From assembly GCA_021521415.1 (NCBI GenBank), contig JAIQDT010000232.1, positions 992,001 through 1,056,000 of the forward strand: 64,000 nucleotides of DNA, written 5' to 3'. This document shows positions 12,241-23,509 of the stretch, one piece after another. Below the pieces are notes generated by a model, which worked only from the letters and a program-made list of their open reading frames with translations, searched no databases and was not told the origin of the DNA. Numbering within the stretch: position 1 is the stretch's first letter; every line of letters begins with the position of its first letter. A program made the translations under genes and the position numbers. This DNA is from Bidens hawaiensis. Taxonomy: Eukaryota > Streptophyta > Magnoliopsida > Asterales > Asteraceae.

Positions 12241-13665
12241 TCATACCTCATCAGAGTTGATCATTCCTAAGTCTTTCAAAAGAAAGTTGAACCTGGTTTT
12301 ATCAAGTGGTTTTGTGAATTGGTCAGCCAAATTATCACTTGTCTCAAATCTCTTCATTTCTATTAAACCTTTTTCATTACAATCTCTAATGAAATGATGT
12401 CTGATTTCAATGTGCTTAGTCTTGGAACGTTGTACTGGATTCTTAACAATGAAAAAATGCAGCAGTATTATCAATGAAAATAGGAGTGTTTGAGAAATTC
12501 AGACCATAATCCAGCATATGACTCTGAATCCAAAGAACTTGTGCACAACAGGCAGATGCAACAATGTACTCAGCTTCAGAAGTTGAGATGGACACTATAG
12601 TTTGCTTCTTGCACTGCGAAGACACTAGCTTGTCTCCCAAAATTAACATCCACCGGAGGTTGATTTCCTGCTCATGTTGCACCCATCATAGTCACTGTCA
12701 GTATAAGCAATCAGATCAAAGGATTGGTTATTTGGGTACCAAATCCCCAACTCTGGTTTTCCTTTCAAATATCTAAAGATTCTCTTGACTGCTATCATGT
12801 GAGAAACCTTTGGACTTGTCTGAAATCTTGCACACACACATACAACAAACATTATGTCAGGTCTTGAAGCAGTTAAGTACATTAGGGACCCAATTTTGGC
12901 TCTGTATTCATGCTCATCCAAGTGCTCCCCCTTTTTATTTGCTATCATCTTTTCATGAGTTTCCATAGGTGTTAAAGCAGTTTTAAAATCATGACACTTG
13001 AACTTGTTCAAAATATCTTGTAGATATTTGGATTGCCATATGAAAATCCCATTATCTTTCTATTGAACTTACAATCCAAGAAAGAAGTTCATTTATCCCA
13101 TTGAGCTCATGTTGTACCTGGACATCATCACTTCTTCAAAATCATGGCACATTTGTTAATTGCTTGAAAATGGTTTCTCAAGCAAGTGATTAGATAACTC
13201 ATCATACCAAGTTCTTGGAGCTTGATGTAGTCCATACAAAGCCTTGTTTAGTTTGTAAACTCTGTTTGGATAATCAGGGTCCTCAAATCCTGGTGGCTGA
13301 GTCACATACACTTCCTCTTCTATTTTTCCATTTAAGAAAGCAGATTTAACATCTAGCTGGAATACCCTTATATTCTTTGAGGCAACATAAGCAAGAAATA
13401 TTCTTATAGCTTCAAGTCTTGCTGCTGGAGCAAAGACTTCCTCAAAGTCTATCCCTTCTTCTTGTAAGCATCCCAAAGCAACAAGCCTTGATTTGTTCTT
13501 AATCACAATACCTCTTTCATCCCTTTTGTTCCAAAATCCCCATTTAGTACAATTGCATAACTGTTTCTTGGTTTATCTACAAGTTCCCATACTTGTAAAT
13601 CCCTGAATTGAACCAACTCCTCTTGCATTGCGTCAACCCAACAATTTTCTTACAATGCTTGAACA
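12241..13665 (-). pseudogene. pol: copia C reverse transcriptase-RNaseH, catalytic motif deleted
   Basis: Blocks on the minus strand read [38 protein letters not shown] and [13 protein letters not shown] (13506-13156), then LMYLTASRPDIMF and RYLKGKPELG (13011-12643), STSEAEY with VLWIQ, and QRSKTKHIEIRHHFIRDC with FTKPLDKTRF (12682-12241). These are the standard copia RT and RNaseH blocks. Between the sequence following [12 protein letters not shown] (about 13172) and FEEVMMS (about 13140) roughly 50 codons are missing. These include the polymerase YVDD motif, so the enzyme is dead irrespective of frameshifts. Additional frameshifts separate the segments. RNaseH is followed by stop at 12241. 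Confidence 0.85.
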
Positions 13666-14898
13666 ATGTTCTTAGGTTTAATTTGGGATAGGAAGCAGGA
13701 GTACAGACAAATGTTTGCAGATTCAGATTGACTTCTTGTTACTCTTTCATAAATGTTTCCAACGGTGTTCTCAGGAGGATGATTCTTCTCAACATAAGAG
13801 GATTGTGGTAACACATTAGTTGACATAGTAGAATCCATATTTGTGTCATTGAGATCAGGTTCCTCAATGCCCAAATCATTTGTTGCATTGTTAACTTCAG
13901 GAGTTTCTTCATCATTTTGATTTGATGCAGTATTGTTTCCAATACTCAAGCTTTGAAACAAGTCTTCAAACCTGGCTTCTCTTGCAGCTTCACCATCACT
14001 TCTTTGGTTGCTTGGATCTACCTCATTCAGAACTTGATCAAATTGTACTTCATGATTGTCTTGAATGTCATTTTCTTGATTATGTTCTGGATTTGGATCT
14101 TGTTATTGATTATTATCTTGAACTTGTTCAGTATTGGCACTTGAGGGATCCTTTATAAATGTATATTCAATTTCTTTTCTTGCAACTTTTTTCCACAACT
14201 TTTCCAAACCTAATGTCTTCTAATTTGTCTATTCAATCTCACTAGTCTTATAGAATGATACATCAAAGTCTTCAGGATAATCATGAAAGACTTGATCAAT
14301 TTTTCAAGATCAAACAGCAAGGCTGAACCATCAACTGTGTTGAATTGATTTTCATCAAAAATTACATCTGAAGATTCAATCACACTCAAATGATCCTTGA
14401 CATATACTCTATAGGCTTTTGAGTGTATAGAGTAACCTCTTGCAGCTTCACCATCACTTCTTTGGTTGCTTGGATCTTCCTCATTCAGTAGTTGATCAAA
14501 TTGTACCTCATGATTGTCTTAAATGTCATTTTCTTGATTATGTTCTGGATTTGGATCTTGTTATTGATTATTATCTTGAACTTGTTCAGTATTGGCACTT
14601 GAGGGATCCTTTATAAATGTATATTCACTTTCTTTTATTGCAACTTTTTTCCACAACTTTTCCAAATCTAATGTCTTCTAATTTGTCTCTTCAATCTCAC
14701 TAGTCTTATAGAATGATTCATCAAAGTCATCAGGATAATCTTGAAAGACTTGATCAATTTTTCAAGATCAAACAGCCGGGCTGAACCATCAACTGTGTTG
14801 AATTGATTTTCATTGAAAATTACATCTGAAGATTCAATCACACTCAAATGATCCTTGACATATACTCTATAGGCTTTTGAGTGTGTAGAGTAACCTAC
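13666..14898 (-). pseudogene. copia C integrase C-terminus and linker, internally duplicated
   Basis: This is the spacer between the integrase core and RT, low in conserved motifs. It contains VTRSQS-like and acidic Asn/Asp-rich text (13961-13650). The region is broken by several stops and by a 458-bp tandem duplication. The part nearest the integrase still reads KAYRVYVKDHLSVIESSDVIF (14898-14790), as in copia integrase C-termini. Confidence 0.7.
13983..14898. repeat. 458-bp tandem duplication within copia C pol
   Basis: The sequence 'tgcagcttcaccatcact' at 13983 recurs at 14441, and the similarity continues for a full period of 458 bp. The two copies differ at a limited number of sites (for example 'acatcaaag' versus 'tcatcaaag'). 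The duplication is confined to this element and probably occurred after insertion. Confidence 0.9.
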
Positions 14899-16089
14899 AA
14901 AGAAGCAGTTCAAGGATTTTGCTTGAAATTTGTTGAGATAATCCTTAGTGTTCAAAAGAGAACATTTGCATCCAAATGGCTTGAGAAACTTGATGTAGGG
15001 CTTTCTTTTAAACAAGATATCATAAGGGGTCTTGTCTTGAATTTTGTTGAGGAGTACTATGTTCTGAACATAGCAAGTTGTGTTGATCGCCTCTGCCCAA
15101 AAAGTAACAGGTAGAAAGGCATCTGCTAGCACGGTTCTTGTAGCTTCTATAAGTGTTTTGTTCCTTCTTTCAACAACACCATTTTGTCAGGAGTTCTAGG
15201 AGCAGAGAATTGTTGAAGTATTCCTTTTTTATTGCATAATTCCTTCATGACTCCATTCTTGAACTTTGTACCATTATCACTCCTCATTACTTTCATCCTT
15301 GCATCCAGCTGGTTCTCAATCCTGGTCAATTCTTAATAAACTCAGCAGTCTCATCCTTTGTACTTAGAAAGTAAACCCAAGTATATCTTGAGAAATCATC
15401 AATGATCACAAGGCAATATCCCTTCTTTCCAATACTTGGTACACTAACAGGACCAAAAAGATCCATGTGAAGCATCTCAAGTACTTGATCAATTGTGTTG
15501 ATGAGTTTAGTCTTGTGTGAAGACTTGTGCTTCTTGCCCCTTTGACACAAGGCGCAAGTTTCATCCTGCTTCAACTCCCTAGAAGGTAAACCAATATGAT
15601 GTTCACCCTTGACTAGTTTGTTCATATTCTTCAAATTGACATGACACAACTTTCTATGCCACAATTTGGATTCATTTTCAGTGGCTTGTGAAACAAAACA
15701 AGTACCACCCCTTGAACAACATTATTAATGTTCAGTTCATACAGATTGCCATTTCTTGGAGCCATCATCATAATCATGTCTGGAGGAAATACAAAGTCAG
15801 GTTTGAGAATACAACAGTGAGTATCATCAAACCAAACCTTATAACCTTTAACACACATTTGTGAAATGCTCAAAAGGTTATATTTCTATCCTTCAACATA
15901 GAACACAATATCAAAGGTAACTTTTCCATTAGTCAATATGCCTTTACCCACAATTTTACCACCATTCTCATCACTTCCAAACGCAACAGGTCCTTCAAAC
16001 TTTTCTTCATAATTGACAAGTGACCTCTTGTCACAAGTCATGTGCCTGGAACATCCACTATCAATGTACCATACTTCATTCAGTGGAGT
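14660..16089 (-). pseudogene. pol: copia C protease and integrase, degenerate
   Basis: The protease active site reads WYIDSGC at 16071-16051 with RHMT after it. Integrase begins at about 15664 with an HHCC-type finger (MWHRKLCHVN, then CALCQ). The first core Asp lies in MDLFGPV (about 15470) and the second in MRSDNGT (about 15290). The Glu block is garbled: where a GVVER-type string is expected it reads SAPRTP followed by a shifted frame. Integrase resumes on the minus strand from about 15132 as MLADAFLPVTFWAEA. Stops and at least two frameshifts interrupt it. Confidence 0.8.
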
Positions 16090-19000
16090 GGACTATTCCT
16101 TCATAAACAAAGAAATTGATTAGTTGGTTGATGAAGTACAAGCTGAATCAACTTGTAAGTCATCAATTTCATAACAATTGTTGCATTGGATGTGTGAGGA
16201 ATAGGCTTAGGATCGTCCTGAGTGATTTCATAATTATATGAATTATCTGTTTCATAACCACATTCCCTTGGAGTTTTCACATATGAAGTTGTGCTTTGGC
16301 AATCATCCACTACATAATCCTTTGTGTTGGAATAATCTCTTACATCAAAAGTTCTCTCCACTTTAATTTCACCTCTTGGCTTCCATAAAAACCCATGAGG
16401 TTCAAACCCGTGCTTTAAAAGGAACTTTTCATCACCGGTTAATGTTTTTGGCTTCTTTCTAGAGAAAACACCATTGTATCTTTTCTTTCCATTGTTTGGA
16501 GAATTTTGAGAATCATCAGATTTAACCGATTTTGAGTCTTGATTTGGGACAATTCTCAATGCTTGAAAGTTTCTTTTCACAGCAGTTTCAGAATTCTTAG
16601 GAAGGAAGTTTCTTTTGACTTGATCAATCACATTTCTCTTGGGATTCTCATCACCTTCCCTTTCTTCTTAACATTGTTATTAACATTCTACTCAGCTTTG
16701 CTTACAGTTTCCTTCTCACACACTTTTCCTTTTCTCAAGTACTCATCATACTTTTGTTTGTAGAGTTCAAAGTTTTGACCAATCTTTGTTTCATTGGGTA
16801 CATGAAAAGGTTTGAAAGTGAACCTTTCATTGCAAGAATCAGTATTGTGGCCATATTCATCACACTTTTTACACCATACCTTTTCTTTGAAGTTTTCATG
16901 AGAATTTTCCTTCTTGAATCTCTCACTCGGTCTAGGTTGTTTGATCCCAAGTGTTTTCTGAGTTTCAAACGATCATAATCAATTGAAAAGGGCACAAACT
17001 CATCAATTTTTATGTCTTGTCTATCAACCTTGCTCTTCACAAAGACTATCCTCTTCAAATTCATAGGTTCTTCATCCAAGTTTCCCTTGTGTCTTGATTG
17101 TCTTTTCTCATACTCTTCCATAGTCTTAACTTCTCCAATATCAAGTACTTCATGACTAGAGAAAACAGGATATACTGGAATGAAGTTATCACTACTCACT
17201 GTTTCAATAACCCTTTTCTTGTTATTGTCACTTTTCTTTTTCAAAACAGTCTTTCTTGGTGGCCTACCAGCATTGTAGCTCACCTTTAGCTTTTCACATA
17301 TATCAAAAGATACATGTTCTCTTCTCATTTTCTCATAGTGTCTTCTCATCTTGGGTGCTAACTTTGGAAGAACAGGAACCTTCCTTGGTGGACTTGAGTC
17401 ACTTTTCTTCTTATCAATTGAAACATGATCACTTGAATCATTCAAGTTATCCACATTTAGACATTCTTCATCAATATCATCTTCTAACACTTGAGTATTA
17501 ATAGACTTCTCTTTAACTTCTTCTCTCATAACAAACTTTCCCATGTCATCAACTTCAACCAATTCATAATTTTCAAGAAATTATTCTTTTTCTTTGAATA
17601 ATTCTCTGATTTGGTTAAGGTATGCTTCTCTTTTCTCTTTGTCAACCTTGAGAGTAGTTTTTGTTGAATGGTGTAGGAACAACTTTATATTTATCTTCAT
17701 CTTTAATATTGTTGAGAATTCCACAAATGTTTCTAGTAGAAACTAGGTTCTAGTGGTATTCTTCACCTTTTCTTCAACTACCATTTTCTTCAAATCATCA
17801 ATTTCTGTCACATATCTTGACTGAGTTCTGTAGCTGATCACACAATCTTTTTCAAGACTTTTGATCCTTTCTTCATAGGTTATGTCACTTGCTTAATACC
17901 TATTGATCAAGCTCTGTTTTCTAAAGCATTCAGCCTCCAATTTTCCTAATTTCACATTCAATGCATCAATTGTTTCTAGTAATTCAAATGTGGAGTTTGA
18001 ATGTACCTGTGAAGAAGAAGAAGATCCAGCTTCAGTTTCAACATTTGTCATGAATGCAACATTGGACTTGATGATATCATCTGCATGGTCACTCCAATCA
18101 AAATTTCCTTCTCATTGTGCAGCAAGTGCTACATTTCCTTGGTTTCTGGGTTAATTTTGATTGTTTCTGTTGGGATTATTGGGAACATTTGGAGGGTTTT
18201 GGTTGTTTCTTTGGAAATTTTGTTTCTGGGGTACAACTTGTTGATTGTTCATTTTTGGCTGCTGGTAGTTGTTAAAATTGGGGTTGTTGTTGAAATTGTT
18301 GTTTCTTGGTTGGTTCTGCGGGTACTGGTATTGATTTCTTGGTTGTTGGTTCTGATACTGATTAACTTGAAAATTCCTCGGCTGGTTGCATTCTCTAGCA
18401 AAATTTCCTGTTTGCAGGCAATTGTAGCAGATTTCCTTAGACTTGTCAAACTCAATTCTTTCATTTGGACCAGATACTAGAGACCTTCCCGTTCTATTAA
18501 ACAACATTTTGCTTCTTAGAGCCAGCATTGCAGCCTGCCATTTCAAGTCCATGTACTCAAGATCATCAGCATCAATCTGTTCCAAATCATGTTGAATGGC
18601 ATTTGTGTGGATCATGTTTTTGGCTACAAATGCATTGTATGACTCAGTAAACATGGCAAACAATGCTTGAGTTTCACTTCCTTGACCAATGTTTCCACCA
18701 GCATAAGGTAAATGTCCATTTGCCATTGAGGCAGAATCATTGTCATCTAAGAGTTGAACAATAAACGTTGACTGATTTCCTTGGTTACTTGAACTTCCAC
18801 CAACAAATGCTTTAGCTGTATCAACATCATGCTTAGTAGGTTCTTCTATGATAGAGATCTGTTGTTGGTTTTTGGTGGACAAGTTTCCCATAGGTGCAAT
18901 TAGTGCATTTGACACATTTAAACAAGGTTTCTCTTCCTTTATCATGTCGTTCTCAATCATTTATATCTCCACGGCTTGAAGAAAACAAATTACATCATCA

Positions 19001-19569
19001 AGCTTGAGTTTTTCATAATTTGGTTTCTGAAGAATGAACTTGCTAGCTGTATACCACTCCTTTGGCATTGATAATAACAATTTAGTGTTCAAATCAGAAT
19101 CCGTCATTACATACTCAGTGGTTCTGAGATCATTCATTATGGCTAGAAACCTATCAATGATTGATTTCAATATCTCCCCATCATTATATTTGAACCTCTC
19201 AAGCTGTTGTTTGAGTCTCTGCTTCTTGATGTTCTTCAGCCCAGTGTTCCCTTTTAACATTTCAAGGATTGCATCATACATAGTTTTGGTAGAAGTATGA
19301 TGTGCAACCTTTGTTAAAGTTTCCCAAGACAGACCCAGTTTTATCATTGCTAGGGCTCTGTCATCCACTTTCCTCATCCTTTATCCCGTGGCTTAGTTAG
19401 GATTTGCACCTTGAGCCACATAAGGACCATTCTTAATTGAGTTCCACATATCAACGTCATTATATCAAACAGCAGCTTCAAACAAAACCTTCCACTTGAT
19501 GAAATTTTCCTGTCCATACAATCTAGGAATTTTGTTAGTAGAAACCTCTTTCTCTTCAAAACCAGACAT
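16090..19569 (-). pseudogene. gag: copia C gag with two zinc knuckles and coiled-coil linker
   Basis: The ATG at 19569 opens MSGFEEKEV...IPRLYG, typical of copia gag N-termini. One frame continues through to about 16920 with some ten stops, mostly where Gln or Trp codons are expected. The capsid block includes KQRLKQQLERFK and SMPKEW (19377-18961). The first zinc knuckle is at 18429-18388, CYNC...N...C, with Asn replacing the usual His. It is followed by an Asn/Gln/Pro-rich tail (18370-18151), then a heptad-rich region at 18000-17570 and a Lys/Glu-rich linker at 17562-16925. After a frameshift near 16920 a second knuckle appears, CKKC...H...C (about 16880-16840). The unusually long linker before the protease fits Sirevirus-like gag architecture. 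Confidence 0.75.
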
Positions 19570-19896
19570 ATTGTTGGTATTTTGTAAAATGATTTTAAAA
19601 GAAAAATTGGTCAAACTGAAAACAGAGTCAAAAATCAAATTTGAAAATCAATCAGATCTGTGAGAAAATTCTCCAGATCTGAAGTTTCTAATTCGATTGG
19701 AACAAGATATAGTAATAAAAATATAAACTTTAAGTAAAAACAAGTGAAAGAAGACACCAAATATTGCAGATAAGAAAGAATAAAGAAGAACAAACTTGCT
19801 GACGTCAGGATCCAACGGAACAGTACTCAGCTCACGCCATTCTTCTTCATCAAAAAGACAACAATAAGAAACGATATTTCACTCAAACAACAACAA
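19570..19896 (-). other. copia C 5' leader
   Basis: Non-coding leader between the primer binding site and gag ATG, AT-rich. No additional signal is recognised. Confidence 0.55.
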
Positions 19897-19912
19897 CCTG
19901 GCTCTGATACTA
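19897..19912 (-). other. copia C primer binding site
   Basis: On the minus strand it reads tagtatcagagccagg, matching the initiator-methionine tRNA type primer site TGGTATCAGAGC with one change. It lies two bases downstream of the LTR end. Confidence 0.85.
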
Positions 19913-19914
19913 CT

Positions 19915-21029
19915 TGCCGGTCCCGTATGATCACACAATCACTCAATATTAATGTCGCAATCCACACAATAAATGTGTCGACAAGAGGGTTAACGACCTT
20001 GCTAGTTTGAGTAGGAACAAAAGTATGTTAACGGAGGAATTACTAACACACAAGATTGTTTCTTAAAGATTATTAAATGTAACAAAAACAAACATTAACT
20101 CAAAATATTTCCATTTATAGAAAGGTTCATACAAATGCAAATCAATTAGGGTTTCTGCATGGAATGTTTTATCCGTACAAATCTTAGGACATCCGTCACA
20201 CTCATGAATATTCTCTAGGTCTAAAAAGTGTAAAGTGGCTAAAATCTGTGGTAGGCGTGCCCTAAAATATTCTATTTATAGGACTGCCACCACCTGACAT
20301 TTGTCCTGCCTTCTAGAAACCCTAATGATTGGTACATAATCATAAGACATATTCAAAAACATTCTAAGTGTAAAAACAGGTCTTCCGGGTAGACTTTGTG
20401 TCTTTTGTATTCATCGTGTAGACCTGGTAACCTTGAAATGTGCTTGTGAACAGTTCTCCGGGTCGACTTTACTTAGAGTATTTTGCTTTGAAAATACTCG
20501 CCTAGCAGACTTCAATCTTCTTAACCATAGCAAACTTTGCTCGTTATGATTCTACGAGCAAACTTGTCCTTCAGGATCCCTTCAACTCTTTGTTAGAAAC
20601 TAACTTATTTAACAAACTCCAAGTGTGCAAGTAGCACTGTTGAGTGTGCTATGACCACTGTAGCTTGCCAGAAGTTTAACCTTGATTGGAAAGTCTTTAA
20701 AATAATCCATGATCAACTTTCTTCAAGCTTGCTGGGACCGCTATTTATTGATCATAAACCTTGCTAGAAATCCCAAATTACTTGGTATCAGCTTGGTTTA
20801 GCCAAGAGTGTTCTTGGAAACAAACCTTGCTTGGATTGAAGGACAACCCTGCTCGGATTGACACTTTAGAAGACTTCCAGTAGATAACCTTGCTCGGAGA
20901 GCAAAATATCTTGCTAGGATAAGTAAGCCTTGCTGGAAAGTCCAAGTGTGCTCGGCATCCATATTTAGGGAGTGTTGAGAAGATTCCAATCTTCTTTATG
21001 TCATGTCATGTCAAATCTTTGACCCAACA
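19915..21029 (-). mobile_element. copia C 5' LTR (1115 bp)
   Basis: On the minus strand it starts TGTTGGGTCAAAG at 21029 and ends ACCGGCA at 19915, next to the primer binding site. Its 5' third (20450-20960) carries about a dozen loosely spaced copies of a word like 'ccttgctcgga'. The ORFs seen here have no coding support. The bases to the right (gagat) would be one copy of the target duplication; the partner is lost. Confidence 0.85.
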
Positions 21030-21089
21030 GAGATTCACATGGAGTCTCCGCCGGCCAAGGTGCACTATAGGCACAACCCAGCAAGTATA

Positions 21090-21470
21090 GCACATGATGA
21101 GAAACCGTAATCATTCAACAAACCAACGAGTGTCTATAAACCAAAAATTCCAATGCCAGGGAGACTCTGCAGGGATAGAGACAAGGATCAGAACTCCAAG
21201 TTCCTTGATCTTTTGAAACAACTTCACCTTAACATTCCATTCCGTCAGGCACTTGATCAAATGTCGAAACATGCAAAGTTACTTAAGAATATTCTTTCAA
21301 AAAAGGAGAAGTTAGCCGAGGTTCCTTCCTTCCCGTTGAGTGCTAGTTGCTCTGCAGTCATGCAGAGAAAGTTACCAGAGAAGATGTCCGATCCTGGGAG
21401 TTTCACGATTCCCTACATCTTGAGTGACAATACGGTGTTTCATGCATCGACAAGTGGTTACTAAAAAGGG
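21090..21470 (+). pseudogene. gag: Athila-type gag C-terminus/protease N-terminus fragment
   Basis: The frame 21153-21464 includes FLDLLKQLHLNIPF, a SKKEKL string, CSAVMQRKLPEKMSDPGSFTIP and a terminal YILSDNT. This is the conserved block immediately before the protease in Athila/Tat elements. The protease itself and the start of RT are missing: the reading jumps within about 20 bp to the RT block VTKKGGMTV. An internal deletion of at least several hundred bases has occurred there. Confidence 0.8.
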
Positions 21471-22372
21471 TGGCATGACTGTCATCACCAATGAGAGAAA
21501 CGGGCTAATTCCCACTCAAACTGTGACTGGTTGGAGAGTATTCATCAACTATCGTGGACTGAATGATGCCACCAGAAAAGACCACTTTCCTTTACCCTTC
21601 ATTGACCAGATTTTGGAGCGTTTGGCAGGTCAGCAGTACTACTGCTTCTTAGATGGTTTCTCCGGGTATTTTCATATTCCGATGGCTCCCGAGGACCATG
21701 AGAAAACAACTTTTACCTGTTCTTAGGGAACTTTTTCTTATAAATGTATATATCGTTCGTGTTATATAATGCTCCGACCACATTTTAGAGGTGCGTGGAG
21801 GCTATCTTTCACTACATGATCGAGGACTCCATGGATGACTTTATGGTATTCGGGAGTTCCTTTGAGCATTGCCTTTCCAATCTTGAGAAGATGATGGTTC
21901 GCTGCGTAGACACTAACCTTGTCCTTAATTGGGAGAAGTGTAATTTCATGGTGCGTGATGGCATTTTATTGGGGCATCGAATCTCGAGCGTGGGGATTGA
22001 GGTTTATCGAGCGAAGATCGATACTATTTCTAACATTCCCCCACCCACTTCCATTAGATATATTAGAAGCTTTTTGGTAATGTTGAGTTCTACCGTCGCT
22101 TAATCAAATATTTTTCTAAAATCGCGAGACTCATGACCAAACTCATGGAGAAAGATGCCCCATTTGTGTTTTCTGAAAAGTGTGTCAAGGCTATGATCTT
22201 TCGAAGGACAAACTCGTTAACGCCCTGATCATGATTGGTTCCGACTGGTTGTTACCTTTCGAGTTGATGTGTGACGCGAGTGATTTCATAGTCGGAGCAG
22301 TTCTTGGACAGCAGAAGGATAAACCCTTCCATCTGATTTACTATGCTAGTTGGAACTTAATCGGTGCACAAG
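21424..22372 (+). pseudogene. pol: Athila-type reverse transcriptase and start of RNaseH
   Basis: RT blocks: KKGGMTV, PTQTVTGWRVFINYR, RKDHFPLPFIDQ, FLDGFSGYFHIP (21460-21726), then after a stop and a shift AIFHYMIEDSMDDF (21795-21840), LVLNWEKCNFMV and GILLGHRIS. The catalytic Asp pair (MDDF) is retained, but a few residues before it appear lost compared with the family. RNaseH starts near 22250 with LPFELMCDASDF and GAVLGQ and stops at the copia D insertion at 22373. Several in-frame stops and frameshifts are present. Confidence 0.85.
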
Positions 22373-22872
22373 TGTTGGGTCACGATTTGGTTAGACTGAC
22401 GCATATCAAAAGACCATGACATGATCAAGACAAGAGAAATAATCTAGAAGAGTCAAAGTATTATACAAGATTGAATTTATGGCTTGGAGCATGTAGTACC
22501 GAAATCCATATGGATTTCGGTTGGGAATTGCTAGCAATATAGAAATTGTGTTGATTTCTGTTTGGGCTTAGCTGGGCTTGGTCATTGGACCTCTTGCAAA
22601 TGCTAACTATATAAAGCATGTCTTAGTTGATAATTAGAGCAGATAAACTAGATCTCTCTCACACTTTCATAGTCACCATCAAGAGAGAAAATATTGATTT
22701 GGGTAATCTCATGTACCGATTTATTTATATAATCAACTGCATTTGGAGTGTTATTGTGTTTAATATATTTAGAGTATTCCTCTGCATCATTCTTGAATCA
22801 TCACGGTGTTAGGATTCCGCACTAACGTCGTGTTTGGGTTGATATCACACTGTAGTGATCCAGATTTGGGAC
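22373..22872 (+). mobile_element. copia D 5' LTR
   Basis: It starts TGTTGGGTC and ends near gatttgggac, with a TATA-like ctatataaag at 22607-22616. It is nearly colinear with the 3' copy. The 3' LTR has a clean ACA end while this one has lost the final A or has it changed. Confidence 0.8.
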
Positions 22873-23129
22873 TTTTAGACTTATTCTAGGCTCGGTTGTG
22901 ATATCAAGGATTCAAGATTTGGATCTTCGTGTTTATGGAGCATGGAAGATTTCTTGAATTTTGAAGAAGTGTGTTCTTCATGTTCATCGAATTTGTTCAA
23001 GTTATTTTTGGGAGATAATTATTTTTGGAAGATAACTGATTTGATTTTTGAAATTAATTCAAATCCCTGAATTTAGGGATTTGATTTGTTTCCTAATTGA
23101 TAAAGTCAAAAAACTCTGCTTGATTTACA

Positions 23130-23285
23130 GGTTCTCAGGTGAGTTTGTTTGGTTCTCGGTCAAACATTGAGTTCTCGGTCAATACTTCGAGTTCTCGGTT
23201 AAAGTTTTGGAGTTTTCGGGTTCCCGGTCAAACTTTAGAGTTCTTGGTCAAAGTTAATAGTTCTTGGTCAAATTTTTTCTGAACA
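23130..23285 (+). repeat. copia D leader: reiterated 'gttctcggtcaa' words
   Basis: About seven imperfect copies of agttctcggtcaa lie between LTR and gag, separated by irregular spacers. The same word, in the same orientation relative to the element, is reiterated in the leader of copia B. Confidence 0.75.
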
Positions 23286-23509
23286 CTCCTTATATGTGAG
23301 ACTTCATTCTTGGAAAGTTTGACAAAAATATTTATTATTGGTGATTTTCGGTGATTTTTTTGGCGGGAAAATCGAAAAAAAAATATTTGAATGAAATTTT
23401 TCCTAGACACTTCTATTGAGTGGGACATCTTTCTTGAGAATTTTGACAATCATATTTTTCTAAAAAAATGGCGGGAAAATCAGAGTAATTACTTAATGGA
23501 TTCTCCACA

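Larger units (their letters stand above)
10835..21029 (-). mobile_element. copia C: minus-strand Ty1/copia element, 3' LTR missing
   Basis: Minus-strand order: 5' LTR (21029-19915), primer binding site, leader, gag (from 19569), protease (about 16071), integrase, RT-RNaseH ending at 12241, then a long 3' tail. PR-INT-RT-RNaseH is the copia order. The gag with a long coiled-coil/linker, the RNaseH ending with a KTRFNFLL string and the long tail after pol suggest a Sirevirus (SIRE/Maximus)-type lineage; this placement is tentative. The left boundary given is the last position before the hAT-derived duplication and is not a true terminus. Confidence 0.75.

Noticed and set aside
13922..14158. Plus-strand ORFs opposite copia C
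   Set aside because: Shadow frames of the minus-strand pol; no independent support.
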